A stretch of DNA of 7,584 nt from assembly GCA_903930665.1 (NCBI GenBank), contig CAIYZI010000063.1, positions 1-7,584 of the forward strand, given 5' to 3'. A program made the translations under genes and the position numbers. Shown in pieces: positions 6,260 through 7,584 of the stretch (the stretch's first letter is position 1; each line of letters begins with the position of its first letter). The stretch comes from an uncultured beta proteobacterium. GTDB taxonomy: Bacteria; Pseudomonadota; Gammaproteobacteria; Burkholderiales; Burkholderiaceae. Below the pieces are notes generated by a model. The model saw nothing but the letters and a program-made list of their open reading frames with translations, was not told where the DNA came from and did no database searches.

Positions 6260-6945
6260 ATGAAATTTGAAACATTTCTAGCAAGCACGGTCTTTTTGCT
6301 AGGCACTTGGATGAGCGTTGGTGTGGCTCAGGCGCAAACTAACTATAACTTTGACCTTAGCCTTTGGTCAGCTACAGTACCTACAAACTCTGGATTCAAC
6401 CCAACCGACCCTAGCTACTTAGGAAGCTTGGATTTTGTTGCCACTGGGAATCTTGTGGTGGGAGTATTGTTCTTTCTAATCCCACCGCAGTCAGTTTTGG
6501 CAAGATTGATGCATATTCTTCTAGCCCATTAAATCCCGTCTACACGCAAACTTATGCGGTGACTAATCTTCAGGGCAACGTAGGCTCTAATGCCAGTGGA
6601 AACTATGCCTCCATTGATCCTACCACTGCTTACCCTCTTATGGCTGGATTGATAGGCTACGGTAATTTCAATAGTTCCTTATCATTTACGGCGAATGGGC
6701 ACAACTATGCTATTAATTTTGACCCGTCAAACTTCAATCCATCTCTTGCTTACTACCCTTCTATTGGAACAAGCGATGGTACTACTCTAGTGTATGGTGG
6801 TGCCGGTGTTCTTACCTCATCTGGCGGTGGCGTAGCCCCCGAAATGAATGCCTCAATGATTCCCCAAGTTGCTCTAATGCTTGCTTGTTTATTTTTCCTG
6901 ATGGGTCGCAAGAGAGAAAATACAGGGTCAGCACTCGCCCTATAA
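6260..6945 (+). pseudogene. Second sorting-tail secreted protein, split by a one-base frameshift
   Basis: Read as one gene, 228 residues. The first frame gives a signal peptide (residues 1-25, ending AQA), then the mature start QTNYNFDLSLWSATV, and runs on to a stop at 6530-6532. The continuation lies in another frame through 6945. Adding one G to the GGG run at 6460-6462 joins them cleanly (NLVVG-SIVLSNPTAVSFG). The restored protein ends GGGVAPEMNASMIPQV, then a hydrophobic segment and RKR. Its final 36 residues, from AP onward, align without a gap to the first gene's tail. It starts one base after the upstream stop with no separate SD, so translation is coupled. As written, the first frame makes a 90-residue secreted fragment lacking the sorting tail. 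Real mutation, phase variation, programmed -1 shift and a sequencing error are all possible; the conserved tail suggests recent loss or none at all. Confidence 0.75.
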
Positions 6946-7050
6946 CTCACTCAATGCGCATCCAAAAGACATGCTTGGGTAGGCTTTTCTCTCAATGCCT
7001 TCTCTATGATAGCTAGAATTAATGCCTCGGTACAGATTTGCGCTGCATAT

Positions 7051-7088
7051 CTGATTTAGGCTGGATCACACAGCCTGTTATTAATCAG
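7051..7088 (+). promoter_or_regulatory. Two-tier stem-loop ahead of the 54-residue gene
   Basis: CTGATT (7051-7056) pairs with AATCAG (7083-7088), enclosing AGGCTG (7058-7063) and CAGCCT (7071-7076) around a 7-base loop. It lies in the 205-base gap between the second and third secreted-protein genes. With no T-run behind it, a terminator is less likely than a leader structure or operator. The same gap holds CCTCGGTACA (7025-7034), matching the right half of the 5539-5552 palindrome. Confidence 0.35.
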
Positions 7089-7150
7089 TTCTTGGCGGAG
7101 CTACCTATGATAAGCTTGAGATTAATTAAGTCATATAAGAAAGAGCACTC

Positions 7151-7315
7151 ATGAAATCTATTCTATTAGCCCTTGGCATCATCTCTTTGGCGGCGGTTTC
7201 TTCTGCTGCGTTTGCAGGACCTCCCGCTCCTGAAATGGACGGTGACCTCATAGGTCAAGTTAGCCTATTAATTGCAGGCGTGTATTTTGTAACTAAGGCA
7301 AGCTCTAAAAAGTAA
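7151..7315 (+). CDS. 54-residue mini-protein: signal peptide joined to a sorting tail
   Basis: 54 residues, too short for most gene callers. Residues 1-22 are a signal peptide (MKSILLALG.., cleavage near AFA-22). After only GPP comes APEMDG (26-31), then IGQVSLLIAGVYFV, a hydrophobic segment, and a lysine-rich end (KASSKK). There is almost no mature body, so it is essentially an N-terminal export signal plus the PEP-CTERM-like tail seen in the two preceding genes. A weak AAGAG precedes the ATG by five bases. A terminator follows at 7349-7374, and the hairpin at 7051-7088 lies upstream, so it may be its own transcription unit. It could be a genuine small membrane peptide, a sorting-pathway decoy or regulator, or the remnant of a larger paralogue. 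Conservation of both signals suggests it is real. Confidence 0.75.
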   Translation: MKSILLALGIISLAAVSSAAFAGPPAPEMDGDLIGQVSLLIAGVYFVTKASSKK

Positions 7316-7348
7316 TTACATATGCCTCGGCGTAAATGGATAATAAGT

Positions 7349-7374
7349 ACCCACTGCGGTGGGTTATCTTTGTT
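7349..7374 (+). terminator. Rho-independent terminator after the mini-protein gene
   Basis: ACCCAC (7349-7354) pairs perfectly with GTGGGT (7359-7364) around the TGCG loop, followed by the T-rich tract TATCTTTGTT. It lies 34 bases after the stop of the 54-residue gene, and its orientation fits the end of that transcript. Confidence 0.65.
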
Positions 7375-7443
7375 GAGCAATGAATACTGGAAAGCTGGGT
7401 TGCGACTTCAGGGGTTAATCCCTATATCGGGATGCTCTCAGTA
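7375..7443 (+). promoter_or_regulatory. Pseudoknot-capable segment with alternative hairpins (possible leader element)
   Basis: GAGCA (7375-7379) can pair with TGCTC (7433-7437), while TACTG (7385-7389) can pair with CAGTA (7439-7443); the two cross, as in an H-type pseudoknot. Inside, AGGG/CCCT (7410-7413 with 7420-7423) and TCCC/GGGA (7419-7422 with 7429-7432) compete for the same CCC. It matches no riboswitch consensus I know. It lies about 90-160 bases before the next gene start, where a leader switch would be expected. The helices are short, so chance pairing is possible. Confidence 0.3.
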
Positions 7444-7534
7444 CCAAAAAAGTGATTAAAATTGTAATTAAAATTTTTATCGTACTAATTTGGCCAATCT
7501 TGGTAAATTGTCCGCTCCCACCCAAATGTAAAAA

Positions 7535-7584
7535 ATGAATATCAAAAAATTAATTACGACTATCGTTATCGTCATGGCTACTTG
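7535..7584 (+). CDS. Probable start of a fourth secreted protein, 3'-partial
   Basis: ATG at 7535 opens MNIKKLITTIVIVMAT, cut by the right edge. A short charged start with KK followed by a hydrophobic run is a typical signal peptide beginning, and it resembles the first cluster member (MNFKKLLMTMGALIALLG). No clear SD precedes it, only AAAAA. If the pattern holds, it is another sorting-tail protein, but its C-terminus is outside the window. Confidence 0.5.
   Translation, partial: MNIKKLITTIVIVMAT

Noticed and set aside
6956..6990. AAAAG/CTTTT hairpin as terminator of the second secreted gene
   Set aside because: Only 5 bp of A-T rich stem with a 15-base loop and no following T-run.

Overview
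The window looks like part of a freshwater betaproteobacterial chromosome, possibly Polynucleobacter or a relative. This is an inference from the moderate-to-low GC, the style of the sensor kinase and the run of secreted PEP-CTERM-like proteins; no taxonomic marker gene is present. The left part, about 1-4130, reads as one end of an integrated element. The right part, about 4130-7584, reads as resident chromosome.

Left part. A tyrosine recombinase of the P4/DUF4102 type enters from the left edge with its catalytic residues intact. It overlaps tail-to-tail with a 143-residue gene of unknown function on the minus strand. About 2.08 kb (1623-3701) follow with no convincing long gene. This stretch is not featureless. 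Bases 1840-2510 hold a sharp C-rich to G-rich strand switch with nested complementary arms. Bases 2700-3245 hold a dense series of hairpins. The hairpins at 2900-3245 are long, ordered and contain G.U pairs that make sense only on the plus strand, so I call a large structured non-coding RNA there. Downstream lie a near-consensus sigma-70 promoter, a seven-codon leader-like ORF and a 27-codon hydrophobic ORF.

Junction. The histidine kinase gene on the minus strand (5417-3702) is normal up to its G1 box (DSGVGI). After about residue 429 (base about 4130) it runs into 142 residues unlike any kinase. The F and G2 boxes are gone. The simplest reading is that the element inserted into, or recombined with, the kinase gene and supplied a new 3' end. 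The displaced kinase 3' end should then lie left of the window.

Right part. Divergent from the kinase is a plus-strand cluster of small secreted proteins. Each has a signal peptide and a short C-terminal tail of the form AP-E-(I/M)-(D/N)-(G/A), a hydrophobic stretch and a basic end, resembling PEP-CTERM/VPEID-CTERM exosortase sorting signals. The members are a 209-residue protein, a second one split by a one-base frameshift in a GGG run, a 54-residue protein that is little more than signal peptide plus sorting tail, and the start of a possible fourth gene at the right edge. A perfect TGTACC-TT-GGTACA palindrome sits about 63 bases before the predicted transcription start of the first gene. 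A terminator and a pseudoknot-capable segment lie between the third and fourth genes. The intact kinase may once have belonged to a two-component system controlling these surface proteins, but that is only inferred from adjacency.
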